In this document: piece by piece, positions 1 through 8,379 of the stretch | Layout: the number at the start of each line of letters is the position of its first letter | Position numbering within the stretch: position 1 is the stretch's first letter | NCBI RefSeq assembly: GCF_000376425.1 | Contig: NZ_AQWL01000003.1 | Span: forward strand, 57,457 to 121,456 | Length of the DNA: 64,000 nucleotides | Direction: 5' to 3' | Source of the DNA: Thiobacillus denitrificans DSM 12475 | GTDB lineage: Bacteria > Pseudomonadota > Gammaproteobacteria > Burkholderiales > Thiobacillaceae | Program-made: the position numbers and the translations under genes | The notes under the pieces: generated by a model | The model's input: the letters and a program-made list of their open reading frames with translations, nothing else | Database searches by the model: none | Told to the model about the DNA's origin: nothing

Positions 1-1091
1 TCCATGAGCGGCAAAGACAACACGCGCCGGCCATCGTGCAACGGATGCACGGCCAGCGCTTGATGTTTCAGGCATTCGGCGCAGCTTATCAGGCCACACT
101 GGCCGGCATCGCTGCCATTCGGCTGCAGGGTGCTGGCGATCACCCGTGCACGCGCATCGCCGGCTTCCACCAGGCAGGCCAGCCCTTGCCCCACGCCAAG
201 AACGTTTTCCAGATCCTTGAGCAGGATGACATAGGTGTCCGGCGCCACCGGACCGTTATAGAGCCGTGCGATGGAGTGATAGAGCAGTTCCAGCGAGCGG
301 TTGGCGATAGTGAGCTCGGCGGTTTTTTCCTCCACCCGTACTTCCAGGTTCTGATACAGCCTGGAAAGATCTTCAGCCATGTGGTTGAACGCCCGTCCCA
401 GCCGTCCCAGTTCATCGTTGCCGGTATGCTCGGTGCGCGCCGCCAGGTTGCCGCGCCCGACGTTGGCGGCGAAGGCGAGCAGATCGCGCAACGGCAGGAT
501 CAAGTCGTTGTGTGCCAGATACATGGTGAGCGCGCCGACCAGCAGGGTCATCAGCAAGGCGGCGCCGAGCACCATGCGCAACACCAGGATCTTGGCCTCG
601 GTATCGCGTTCGATCTGTTTGACCAGATCGTGGATCTGGTCGACAAACAGTGTGATCTCCCCGATCAACGGCACCTCGTCTGCAGGCGCGGCCTTATCCG
701 CCACCGCCAGGATGCGCGGTTTGATTCGGCCGTACCATGCATCCCGCACGGTCACGTAGCTGTCGGACAAGGCCGTCTTGCTCTGCTTCATCATCATGTC
801 AGTGATGCGCGCATCCTGGAGGGTGGCCTCGAAGGTATCGACCGCCTTGTGCAGCGGGGCTGCAGCATCGGTGCCCCCCGGTAGCCGCGCCGATAAGGCA
901 AGACTGGTCATCTTGTAGGCTTGCATGCGCAGGCTGCCCGCCAGGTTGATCGCTTCGCCGCTGCCTTGTGCCGATTCGGCGATGATGCCCGAACTCGCCA
1001 TGCCGAGAATGGCAAAGCAGGCGATCAGCGCCAGTGCGCCGCCTAACTTGAGCAGCAGCGAATGCTGCAGAAATCCGCGTTTTTCTTTCAT
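1..1091 (-). CDS. narX: NarX-type nitrate/nitrite sensor histidine kinase, 5' part only (runs off left edge)
   Basis: The first 363 residues are visible and the kinase core lies outside the window. The order seen is a cytoplasmic tip, a first membrane helix (about residues 14-32), a periplasmic helical sensor with a P-box-like segment at 44-61 (GEAINLAGSLRMQAYK), a second membrane helix (166-190), a HAMP domain (about 195-245) and a signalling helix. Then comes the start of the central module with Cys306, 332, 337 and 340. This order is the NarX/NarQ pattern: nitrate binds the P-box and the kinase phosphorylates NarL or NarP. The ATG at 1091 is chosen because the hydrophobic N-terminus follows directly. 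The gene is divergent from nosZ and lies in the same region as nar, which supports a regulatory role in denitrification. A chemotaxis transducer shares the PilJ-like N-domain but would not carry this cysteine module. Confidence 0.85.
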   Translation of the reverse strand, partial: MKEKRGFLQHSLLLKLGGALALIACFAILGMASSGIIAESAQGSGEAINLAGSLRMQAYKMTSLALSARLPGGTDAAAPLHKAVDTFEATLQDARITDMMMKQSKTALSDSYVTVRDAWYGRIKPRILAVADKAAPADEVPLIGEITLFVDQIHDLVKQIERDTEAKILVLRMVLGAALLMTLLVGALTMYLAHNDLILPLRDLLAFAANVGRGNLAARTEHTGNDELGRLGRAFNHMAEDLSRLYQNLEVRVEEKTAELTIANRSLELLYHSIARLYNGPVAPDTYVILLKDLENVLGVGQGLACLVEAGDARARVIASTLQPNGSDAGQCGLISCAECLKHQALAVHPLHDGRRVLSLPLM

Positions 1092-1136
1092 GTCCGTCTT
1101 TCGCCAGGATGAATATCCGGGAATATTGGAATATTA

Positions 1137-1148
1137 AGGAGTACCTCT
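1137..1148. promoter_or_regulatory. Two NarL-type heptamers sharing two bases, tail to tail
   Basis: The sequence AGGAGTACCTCT contains AGGAGTA (matches AKRRGTA) and TACCTCT (matches TACYYMT), overlapping by the shared TA. Both halves fit the NarL consensus exactly. The orientation is the reverse of the classical 7-2-7 head-to-head box. It lies about 46 bases upstream of the narX start, so autoregulation is possible, but a 12-base motif can occur by chance. Confidence 0.35.
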
Positions 1149-1278
1149 AAAGTGCATGGCCCGGAATCTCCGTCGGAAAGAAATGGCTATTCACCGTTAA
1201 AACAAGACCTTAAAACCGTACTCCCAGTGTCGTTCCGGGACAACACCTGCTTGATCGCGGAGGGCCTGTAGGCGGCCA

Positions 1279-1321
1279 TTTGTCGGGATCAATGGATTTG
1301 CTTATCTTTTTTTGCTAGAGT
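1279..1321 (+). promoter_or_regulatory. Candidate FNR/DNR-type nosZ promoter
   Basis: TTTGTCGGGATCAA at 1279-1292 has one perfect FNR/DNR half-site (ATCAA) and a degraded other half. A TAGAGT -10 element preceded by TGC (extended -10) lies at 1316-1321. That puts the site centre about 41-43 bases before the expected transcription start near 1327, the spacing of class II FNR-activated promoters. The geometry is better than the motif itself, so this stays a candidate. Confidence 0.4.
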
Positions 1322-1446
1322 TCGACTGCGGCGTATTGTCGCAGTGGCGGGCGCTCGACAGCTACGCCTTTTCGAACGATTCGGGTTTTTTTCTTTCCGC
1401 GAATCGATAGTCAGCGGTTAATTTTGACACATGGAGCCGGGCAATC

Positions 1447-3384
1447 ATGACACAGGACGACGACATCAAAACACTCGACACCCAGCCTGACCTGGGCCGC
1501 CGGAAATTCCTGGGTACCACCGCACTGGTTGGCCTTTCCGGCGCCGGGCTTTCGCTGGGGCTGTCAGCCTGCAACAAGGAATCGGTTCCCGCAGCCGCGG
1601 CCCCGGGTGCCTCGGCCGAGAAGTCCGAGCATGGCAAGTACGAGGTACCGCCGGGCCAGCTCGATGAGTATTATTCATTTTCCAGTGGCGGCCATTCGGG
1701 CGAAGTACGCATCTACGGGCTGCCGTCCGGCCGCGAACTGAAGCGCATCCCGGTCTTCAACATGGACTGCCTGGTGGGTTGGGGGGTGACCAACGAATCC
1801 AAGGCCATTCTCGGCACCAAGCCCAACGGTACGCCGAAATACACCACCGGCGACACCCATCACGTACACCAGACCTACGCTGACGGCACCTACGACGGCA
1901 AGTACATGTTCGTGAACGACAAGATCCATGGCCGCCTGGCGCGTGTCCGCATGGACACCATGGAATGCGACAAGATTACCGAGTTGCCCAATATCCAGGG
2001 CTTTCACGGCACCTTCACCGACAAGCGCGATCCGGTCGACTCAAAAATCAATCACACCACCCGGGTATTCTGCGGCGCAGAATTCGCCATTCCGCTACCC
2101 AATGACGGGCGTGATCTGGATGACGCCAGCAAATACAAGTCGTTGTTCACCTGTGTCGATTCCGAGAGCATGGAAGTGCGCTGGCAGATGCTGATCGACG
2201 GCAACTGCGATCTGGTGGCGACCTCCTACGATGGCAAGCTGGCGGCAACCAACCAGTACAACACCGAGAATGGCGTCCATTACGAAGACATGATGGCTGC
2301 GGAAATGGATGCCTGCCTGTTCTTCCACGTCGCCCGCATCGAAGAAGCGGTGAAGGCCGGCAAAGTGACCTACATCGGCGGCTCCAAGGTTCCTGTGGTG
2401 GACGGCACGAAAGCCGCCAACCAGGATCCGAAAACCGCCCTGACCTGCTACGTGCCGATTTCGAAGAACCCGCATGGCGTGAACATCAGCCCGGACGGCA
2501 AGTATTACGCCTGCTCGGGCAAGCTTTCGCCGACGGCTTCGGTGATCGAGCACGAACTCGTGCTGAAATGGTTCGATGGCAACCTCGCCAAGCCGCGCGA
2601 CGCCGTTGTGGCCGAAGCCGAAATCGGCCTCGGTCCGCTGCACACCGGCTTCGACAACAAGGGCAATGCCTACACCACGCTGTTCCTCGACAGCCAGATC
2701 GTGAAATGGAACGTGGAAGCGGCGATCAAGTCGTTCAAGGGCGACAAGAACGCCAAGGTGGTGCTGGACCGCATCGATGTGCATTACCAGCCCGGGCACG
2801 GTTTCACCTCGATGGGCGAAACGAAGGAGTCGGATGGCCGTTACTTCATTTCGGACAACAAGTTTTCCAAGGACCGTTTCCTGCCCGTGGGCCCGCTCCA
2901 TGCGGAGACCGCTCAATTGATCGACATCAGCGGCGACAAGATGAAACTGGTGGCCGACCATTCGGTGTACTCGGAACCGCACGATTCGATCATCGTCCGT
3001 CGCGACATCATCAAGACGCGCCAGATCTACAATCTGGACGACTACCCTCACGCAGTGAAGGATGCGAAGGAATCGGGTGTCTTCCGCAACGGCAAAAAGG
3101 TAACGGTCAAACTCACCAGCCAGGCTCCGGCCTTCAGTCTGCGTGAATTCAAGGTCAAGAAGGGCGATGAGGTCACCATCATCCTGACCAACCTGGACAA
3201 GGTGGAAGACCTGACGCATGCGATGGCGATTCCGAAATACGACATCAACTTCATCGTCAATCCGCAGCAGACCCAGTCGGTCACATTCGTTGCCGATAAA
3301 CCCGGGGTCTATTGGTGTTACTGCACCAATTTCTGCCATGCCCTGCACCTGGAAATGCGTACCCGCATGATTGTCGAGGCTTGA
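1447..3384 (+). CDS. nosZ: Nitrous-oxide reductase NosZ, Tat-exported
   Basis: This copper enzyme reduces N2O to N2 in the periplasm. It has 645 residues, normal for the family. A twin-arginine signal (R18-R19 followed by KFLG) marks Tat export and clade I. The beta-propeller region carries the CuZ-type histidines (DTHHVH and later HG, HP and EPHD motifs). The cupredoxin tail has the CuA loop CTNFCHALHLEM with Cys-x3-Cys-x3-His-x2-Met. Two things are odd. The signal region ends in LSAC (residues 39-42), a good lipobox, so the enzyme may be membrane-anchored. The CuA loop also has an extra cysteine two residues before its first ligand cysteine. GGAGCCGGG upstream serves as the ribosome binding site. 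It heads the nos operon. Confidence 0.97.
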   Translation: MTQDDDIKTLDTQPDLGRRKFLGTTALVGLSGAGLSLGLSACNKESVPAAAAPGASAEKSEHGKYEVPPGQLDEYYSFSSGGHSGEVRIYGLPSGRELKRIPVFNMDCLVGWGVTNESKAILGTKPNGTPKYTTGDTHHVHQTYADGTYDGKYMFVNDKIHGRLARVRMDTMECDKITELPNIQGFHGTFTDKRDPVDSKINHTTRVFCGAEFAIPLPNDGRDLDDASKYKSLFTCVDSESMEVRWQMLIDGNCDLVATSYDGKLAATNQYNTENGVHYEDMMAAEMDACLFFHVARIEEAVKAGKVTYIGGSKVPVVDGTKAANQDPKTALTCYVPISKNPHGVNISPDGKYYACSGKLSPTASVIEHELVLKWFDGNLAKPRDAVVAEAEIGLGPLHTGFDNKGNAYTTLFLDSQIVKWNVEAAIKSFKGDKNAKVVLDRIDVHYQPGHGFTSMGETKESDGRYFISDNKFSKDRFLPVGPLHAETAQLIDISGDKMKLVADHSVYSEPHDSIIVRRDIIKTRQIYNLDDYPHAVKDAKESGVFRNGKKVTVKLTSQAPAFSLREFKVKKGDEVTIILTNLDKVEDLTHAMAIPKYDINFIVNPQQTQSVTFVADKPGVYWCYCTNFCHALHLEMRTRMIVEA

Positions 3385-3391
3385 ACGGCAG

Positions 3392-3419
3392 CCCCGTTCC
3401 CCGAATAAGGGGAATGGGG
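3392..3419 (+). terminator. Stem-loop directly after nosZ (partial terminator or 3' stabiliser)
   Basis: CCCCGTTCCCC pairs with GGGGAATGGGG across a six-base loop (11 bp, one G-T wobble), starting 7 bases after the nosZ stop. No T-run follows, so full Rho-independent termination is unlikely. It probably limits read-through or protects the nosZ message, giving more NosZ than NosR. Confidence 0.55.
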
Positions 3420-3533
3420 TATCGTTGCCGTGCGTCCACGGTAAACTGGGCGAATAAAATCTGCACCCGAACGGGCGCCGCAGCTTTGGTTACGCTTGTT
3501 CGGGTCGATGTTCAGAGGCTTGCTGGTCTTCCC

Positions 3534-6179
3534 ATGATTTATCCTGCCGGTTTTTTTGCCCGCTTTCTTGCAGCGCTTTACCTGTTCTGTACCTGGGGGC
3601 TGGCCGTCGGCGGAAGCTATGAAGCGCCGCTGCCGGCGCAGTTGTCCACCGACCCCGACCTTTGCGCCTACGTCCCCTGCAAGGATGTACTGCCTGGCGC
3701 CGACAGCTTTTCCCACCGCATGGGCAAGCCTGCCTATGTCGAGGCCTACCAGAGCAGGAAAGGCGGCCATGACGAGAAAGACGGCCACGGCGAGAAAGAA
3801 CGCCATGGCAGGAAAGACGATCGGAAACTGATCGGCTACGTCTTTCTGTCCACCGACATCGTCGACATTCCCGCCTACTCGGGCAAGCCGGTGGTGACCC
3901 TGATCGGCATGGACACCAAGGGAATCATCACCGGGGTCCGGGTGCTGAGGCATTCCGAGCCGATCCTGCTGCTGGGTATCCCTGAGCTGGAGCTCACCAA
4001 ATTTGTCAATCAGTACCTGGGCAAATTTGTCGGCTCCAAAATCGAAGTGGGTGCGGGCAGGCCGGACCAGGGCATCATCGGCCTGGACGCCATCACCGGG
4101 GCTACCGTGACCGTGATCGCGGAAAACCAGGTCGTCCTGCGCAGCGGCCTGGCGGTTGCAAAACAGGTGGGCATCATCGAACCCACCATTCGCCCCCAGG
4201 CGAAGTTCAGCCAGATCGAGGGCAAGCTGGACTGGAACGCGCTGCTCAAGAACGGCAGCGTCCAGCGACTCAAGGTCGATACCGTGGAGGTAGGGATGCC
4301 ACGTTCGGCTCAGCCCTACATCGACATTCATTTTGGCTACCTCAATGCCCCTGCGGTGGGACGCAGCATACTGGGCGACGCCGTCTATCAAGGCCTGATG
4401 TCCCGCCTCAAGCCCGGCGAACATGCCATCTTCCTCATCGCCAGCGGCCTGGAGTCGTTCAAGGGCTCGGGCTTTGTGCGCGGCGGAATTTATGACCGGG
4501 TGCAGGTATCGCAGGATATGGATACCTTCACCTTCCGCGATCTGGATTATTTCAATCTGTATGGAATCGAGGCGGCCGGAGCGCCAGCCTACCGGGAATC
4601 GGCCATCTTCATCATCCGTTCGCAGACATTCAGTGCGGCCTACCCCTGGAATCTGGTGTTCCTGGCCAACAAGATGGACCCGCAAACGGGTAACCGGACC
4701 TTCGTCAACTTCGATCGCGAGTACTGGCTGCCCAGCCGCTATCTGGAGGGGGGGCGACCGGAAATCGTCAAGCCGGAAGCGACCTGGGTGACGGTGTGGA
4801 AAACGCGCAAGGTCGAGGTCGTGCTGTTCCTGCTCTGGCTCACCGCTGCGGGAACGGTGTATGCGTTGCGTGACAAGCTGGTCCGGCGTTCAACGCTGAA
4901 AGACAAGCGCTGGAAGGATATCCCCAAATACCTGCTATGGATTTCGTCGATCGGCTTCGTCGGTTTTTACCTGCTGGCCGTGCCATCCATTACCCAGGTG
5001 CTGACCTGGTTTCACTCCATCCTGTTCGAGTGGCGCTGGGAACTGTTCCTGTCCGATCCATTCATCTTCCTGTTCTGGATTTTCATCATCGTCAGCGTGT
5101 TCTTCTGGGGACGCGGGATGTTCTGCGGCTGGATGTGTCCCTACGGCTCGCTCGCGGAACTGGTCTACCATGTGTCCGGCAAACTTGGACTCAAGCGCTA
5201 CCAGCGCCATCTGCTGCCACAAAACTGGCATGACCGCCTGAAATGGATCAAATACGGCGTTTTTGCGATTTTGCTTGGCGTGTCCTTCTATTCCATCGGG
5301 CTGGCTGAAAAGCTCGCCGAAATCGAGCCATTCAAAACCACCTTCCTGGTGGGCGTGTGGAACCGCTCCTGGCCCTTCGTGACCTTCTGGACGGTACTGA
5401 TCGTGGCTTCCGCCTTTTTCGAGCGCCCGTTCTGCAAGTACCTGTGCCCGCTCGGTGCCGCCCTGGCCGTCCCCTCCACGTTCCGCTGGTGGGGCCTCAA
5501 GCGCAAGAAGGAGTGCGGCCCCTGCGCAGCGTGCGCCGTCGGCTGCGGCTCGCAGGCCATCGACGAAAGCGGTCGCATCGACCAGCGCGAATGCCTGCTG
5601 TGCCTGGACTGCCAGGTGTTGTATTACGACCCCCATGCCTGCCCACCGCTGGCCCAGGAGCGCAAGCGCCGCACCAAGGCTGGCGAACCGTTGACCGTGA
5701 TCGGGGCGGACGGCTACTACATCCCCATCGTGCCGGCCGCCGCGGCGCCCTCCCCTGCCGCCACAGCGCGGCAGAGCCTGCCCGTCTTCATCGGCCAGGA
5801 ATTCTTCGATCACCTGTTCCCCTGGAGCCGCAAGGTATTCCAGCAACCGATTCTGCTGCAGGCGATCACGTTCGCCCTGACCGTGATGGTGACCTGGGTC
5901 TGGGTGCTCGGCGCCGCCGGCCAGATCGGCCCCGGCATCGTGCTGGGCTGGTGGCTGGCCTGGAGCGTGTATGAAATGGTGGTGCGCATGCGCTGCAAGC
6001 CTTATGTCAAGGACGGCCCGTGGTGGGGACGTAACCTGCGCCCGGCTTCGTGGGCCGACATGGCCTCCTACGTGGCGTTCAAGAACCTGCTGATCGCCGC
6101 TGCACTGTTCCTGATCATGAAAGGCACCGGGGTGCTGGACTACCTGCAAGGACTACCTGCGTTGCAATGGCTGTACTAG
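3534..6179 (+). CDS. nosR: NosR, membrane flavoprotein/iron-sulfur protein for N2O reduction, with C-terminal extension
   Basis: NosR supplies electrons to NosZ and is needed for its activity. The protein has 881 residues from the ATG at 3534; an upstream in-frame ATG would lie inside nosZ. In order there is a signal or membrane segment (about 1-27), a periplasmic FMN-binding domain (about 100-215, DAITGATVT at 185-193 for covalent FMN), membrane helices (428-445, 466-485, 510-527, 572-590, 612-630), and two CxxxCP motifs (FCGWMCP at 530-536, FCKYLCP at 633-639). A ferredoxin-like cysteine cluster follows (661-703). A lysine/histidine/aspartate-rich insert at 73-98 and an extra part after about 745 with roughly three hydrophobic segments make it longer than the usual about 720-750 residues. 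Confidence 0.93.
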   Translation: MIYPAGFFARFLAALYLFCTWGLAVGGSYEAPLPAQLSTDPDLCAYVPCKDVLPGADSFSHRMGKPAYVEAYQSRKGGHDEKDGHGEKERHGRKDDRKLIGYVFLSTDIVDIPAYSGKPVVTLIGMDTKGIITGVRVLRHSEPILLLGIPELELTKFVNQYLGKFVGSKIEVGAGRPDQGIIGLDAITGATVTVIAENQVVLRSGLAVAKQVGIIEPTIRPQAKFSQIEGKLDWNALLKNGSVQRLKVDTVEVGMPRSAQPYIDIHFGYLNAPAVGRSILGDAVYQGLMSRLKPGEHAIFLIASGLESFKGSGFVRGGIYDRVQVSQDMDTFTFRDLDYFNLYGIEAAGAPAYRESAIFIIRSQTFSAAYPWNLVFLANKMDPQTGNRTFVNFDREYWLPSRYLEGGRPEIVKPEATWVTVWKTRKVEVVLFLLWLTAAGTVYALRDKLVRRSTLKDKRWKDIPKYLLWISSIGFVGFYLLAVPSITQVLTWFHSILFEWRWELFLSDPFIFLFWIFIIVSVFFWGRGMFCGWMCPYGSLAELVYHVSGKLGLKRYQRHLLPQNWHDRLKWIKYGVFAILLGVSFYSIGLAEKLAEIEPFKTTFLVGVWNRSWPFVTFWTVLIVASAFFERPFCKYLCPLGAALAVPSTFRWWGLKRKKECGPCAACAVGCGSQAIDESGRIDQRECLLCLDCQVLYYDPHACPPLAQERKRRTKAGEPLTVIGADGYYIPIVPAAAAPSPAATARQSLPVFIGQEFFDHLFPWSRKVFQQPILLQAITFALTVMVTWVWVLGAAGQIGPGIVLGWWLAWSVYEMVVRMRCKPYVKDGPWWGRNLRPASWADMASYVAFKNLLIAAALFLIMKGTGVLDYLQGLPALQWLY

Positions 6180-7441
6180 CTCGGGTCGGCGCGCTTTTCT
6201 GCCTGCTCGCCATTGCCGGCAGCGGGCTTGCAGGCGAGATCGTGGTGGGAAAGGGGCAATCCATCTCCGCTGCCATAACGCGTGCCGCGCCCGGTGACGT
6301 GATCCGGGTGGAGCGTGGCCACTACCAGGAGCGGCTGCTGATCGACAAGCCCCTGACCCTGAAGGGAATCAATCGGCCCACGCTGAGCGGCGGCTTCAAG
6401 GGCGACACCATCCGCATCATTGCCGAGGATGTCGTCATCGACGGGCTGATCGTAAGAGATTCGGGCGACAGCCTGCTCGATCAGAATGCCGGAATCTACA
6501 TCCAGCCCGGTGCGCACCGGGCGGCCGTGCTCAACTGCGACCTCAGCTACAACCTGTTCGGCCTGTGGATCGAGAAATCGAACGGCGTGCGCATCGAAAA
6601 CAACCTCATTACCGGCAAGCGCGATTACCGTTCCTCCCAGCGTGGCAACGGCATCCAGCTCTACAACACAGATGGCGCGCGCATCATCGGCAACCGCATC
6701 AGCTTCGTGCGCGATGCGATCTATGTCGACGTCTCGCACCATGCGATCTTCCGCGGCAATCGCCTGCACCACAGCCGCTACGGCACGCATTACATGAATT
6801 CCTACTACAACCTGTGGGAAAACAACGATAGCTGGCTGAACCGGGGGGGGCTGGCGCTGATGGAAGTGCGCAACCAGGTGGTGCGCAATAATCGCGCGTG
6901 GGCCAACTCCGACCACGGCATCATGCTGCGGACGATCCAGGACGCGCTGGTGGAGAACAACGTGGTGGCCGGCAATGCCCGCGGATTCTTCATCTACGAC
7001 GCCGAGTACAATACCCTGCGCGGCAATCTGGTGGTCGACAATATCGTCGGCATGCATGTGTGGGCCGGTTCCATCAACAACCAGATCGAACGCAACGATT
7101 TCATCTCCAACCGCGAGCAGGTTCGCTATGTGGCTTCGGGTGACGTGACGTGGGGCGCCAAGGAAGGCAATCACTGGAGCAATTATCTTGGCTGGGATCG
7201 CAACGGCGACGGCATAGGCGACGTCCCCTACGAAGCCAACGACGTGGTCGACCGGCTGTCCTGGCGTCATCCGATGATGAAATTGCTGCTCGCAAGCCCG
7301 GCCGTGCAGACCCTGCGGATCGTGGGGCAGCAATTTCCGCTGCTGCGCGCGCCCAGCATCGTGGACCCGAAACCGCGCATGCATCCCGACCATAAAGACT
7401 GGAGAAACTGGCTTGGCAAGTATTTCACCGGCGCCCGCTGA
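6167..7441 (+). CDS. nosD: NosD, periplasmic copper-site maturation protein
   Basis: NosD is a periplasmic right-handed beta-helix protein that works with the NosFY ABC transporter to assemble the CuZ sulfide-copper centre of NosZ. The protein has 424 residues. A signal peptide ends near SGLA-GE (residues 19-24), and the body carries repeated short NN/GN-containing beta-helix turns (for example IENNLI, VRNNRAW, VENNVV, LRGNLV). The ATG at 6167 overlaps the last 13 bases of nosR and gives the signal peptide directly, so it is preferred over earlier in-frame codons. The neighbours nosR, nosF and nosY confirm the assignment. Confidence 0.95.
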   Translation: MAVLARVGALFCLLAIAGSGLAGEIVVGKGQSISAAITRAAPGDVIRVERGHYQERLLIDKPLTLKGINRPTLSGGFKGDTIRIIAEDVVIDGLIVRDSGDSLLDQNAGIYIQPGAHRAAVLNCDLSYNLFGLWIEKSNGVRIENNLITGKRDYRSSQRGNGIQLYNTDGARIIGNRISFVRDAIYVDVSHHAIFRGNRLHHSRYGTHYMNSYYNLWENNDSWLNRGGLALMEVRNQVVRNNRAWANSDHGIMLRTIQDALVENNVVAGNARGFFIYDAEYNTLRGNLVVDNIVGMHVWAGSINNQIERNDFISNREQVRYVASGDVTWGAKEGNHWSNYLGWDRNGDGIGDVPYEANDVVDRLSWRHPMMKLLLASPAVQTLRIVGQQFPLLRAPSIVDPKPRMHPDHKDWRNWLGKYFTGAR

Positions 7442-8369
7442 CGTGCGCCCCGCTGCGAAAGCCGAAACCGTCGTCGTCACGCGTGCCGTCACCAAACATT
7501 ATGGCGCCGTGCATGCGGTCGACGGCGTCGATCTCGAAATCGTCCGTGGCGAGCTGTTCGGACTGATCGGCCACAACGGCGCCGGCAAGAGCACCTTGTT
7601 CAAGATGATGCTGGGCCTGATCCCGCTCACGTCGGGCGAAATTCTCATCGACAATGCGTCGGTGTCGGGCAGCGGGTTTCGCGCGGTTCGGCGCAAGATC
7701 GGCTACCTGCCCGAAAACGTCGTGCTCTATGAAAACCTGACCGGGCTGGAGACCCTGCAGTTTTTTTCACGGCTTAAAGGCGCCCCCTTGCAGGACTGCG
7801 CCCCGGCCCTGGAGCGCGTCGGACTTGCCCATGCCGCCAGACGGCGCGTGCGCGAATACTCCAAGGGCATGCGTCAGCGTCTCGGCTTTGCCCAGGCCCT
7901 GCTCGGCCGGCCGCAAATCCTGTTTCTCGACGAGCCGACCACCGGCCTGGACCCGGAAGCGATCCGTGGGTTCTACGCGATCCTGCGCAGGCTCAGGGCG
8001 GAAGGGGTGACGGTGGTGCTGACCTCGCACATCCTGGCCGAGATCCAGGAACGGGTCGATCGCCTCGCGATCATGGCCGCAGGCAAAGTCCAGGCCATCG
8101 GCAGCGTACAGGCATTGCGCGAGCAGATGGATCTGCCGCTGTGGTTCGACATCCGGATTGCATCCACACATCTTGACGCAGTACGCTCCGCGCTCGGCCA
8201 TCTGCCGGTCAGCGCCATCGAAGCCCGCGACGACCACGTTGCGGTGCAGTGCCGGCGCGAAGCCAAGATGGCGGTGCTCGAAGCCCTTGCCGCGCTCGGC
8301 GGCAAGGTGCTCGACCTGCACGTGCGCGAGCCCTCGCTCGAAGACGTGTTCTTCGGTTTTTCCGATTAG
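7413..8369 (+). CDS. nosF: NosF, ABC transporter ATP-binding protein
   Basis: This is the cytoplasmic ATPase of the NosDFY complex. It has 318 residues with Walker A GHNGAGKST (53-61), signature YSKGMRQR (149-156) and Walker B ILFLDEP (169-175), then the usual C-terminal domain. The start is TTG at 7413, supported by GGAGAA at 7401-7406; a GTG at 7443 has no clear ribosome binding site. It overlaps nosD by 29 bases, which suggests translational coupling. Confidence 0.95.
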   Translation: MASISPAPADVRPAAKAETVVVTRAVTKHYGAVHAVDGVDLEIVRGELFGLIGHNGAGKSTLFKMMLGLIPLTSGEILIDNASVSGSGFRAVRRKIGYLPENVVLYENLTGLETLQFFSRLKGAPLQDCAPALERVGLAHAARRRVREYSKGMRQRLGFAQALLGRPQILFLDEPTTGLDPEAIRGFYAILRRLRAEGVTVVLTSHILAEIQERVDRLAIMAAGKVQAIGSVQALREQMDLPLWFDIRIASTHLDAVRSALGHLPVSAIEARDDHVAVQCRREAKMAVLEALAALGGKVLDLHVREPSLEDVFFGFSD

Positions 8370-8379
8370 AGGGGCAGCA

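Larger units (their letters stand above)
1092..1446. other. Divergent narX/nosZ intergenic region
   Basis: This 355-base non-coding stretch lies between the divergent narX and nosZ starts. It holds a pair of overlapping NarL-type heptamers near narX and a candidate FNR/DNR-type promoter near nosZ (both listed separately). It also has a short AT-rich patch around 1110-1136 with a repeated GGAATATT. No open reading frame with a plausible ribosome binding site was seen inside it. Confidence 0.7.

Noticed and set aside
2095-3348. Long antisense open frame across nosZ
   Set aside because: It shows no recognisable family and mirrors the codon bias of nosZ; similar antisense frames exist over most GC-rich genes here (for example 16077-18602 over narG).
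3312-3533. A start for nosR 74 codons earlier, overlapping nosZ
   Set aside because: The extra part is a shadow of the nosZ 3' end and hairpin; the ATG at 3534 gives a proper membrane/signal segment.
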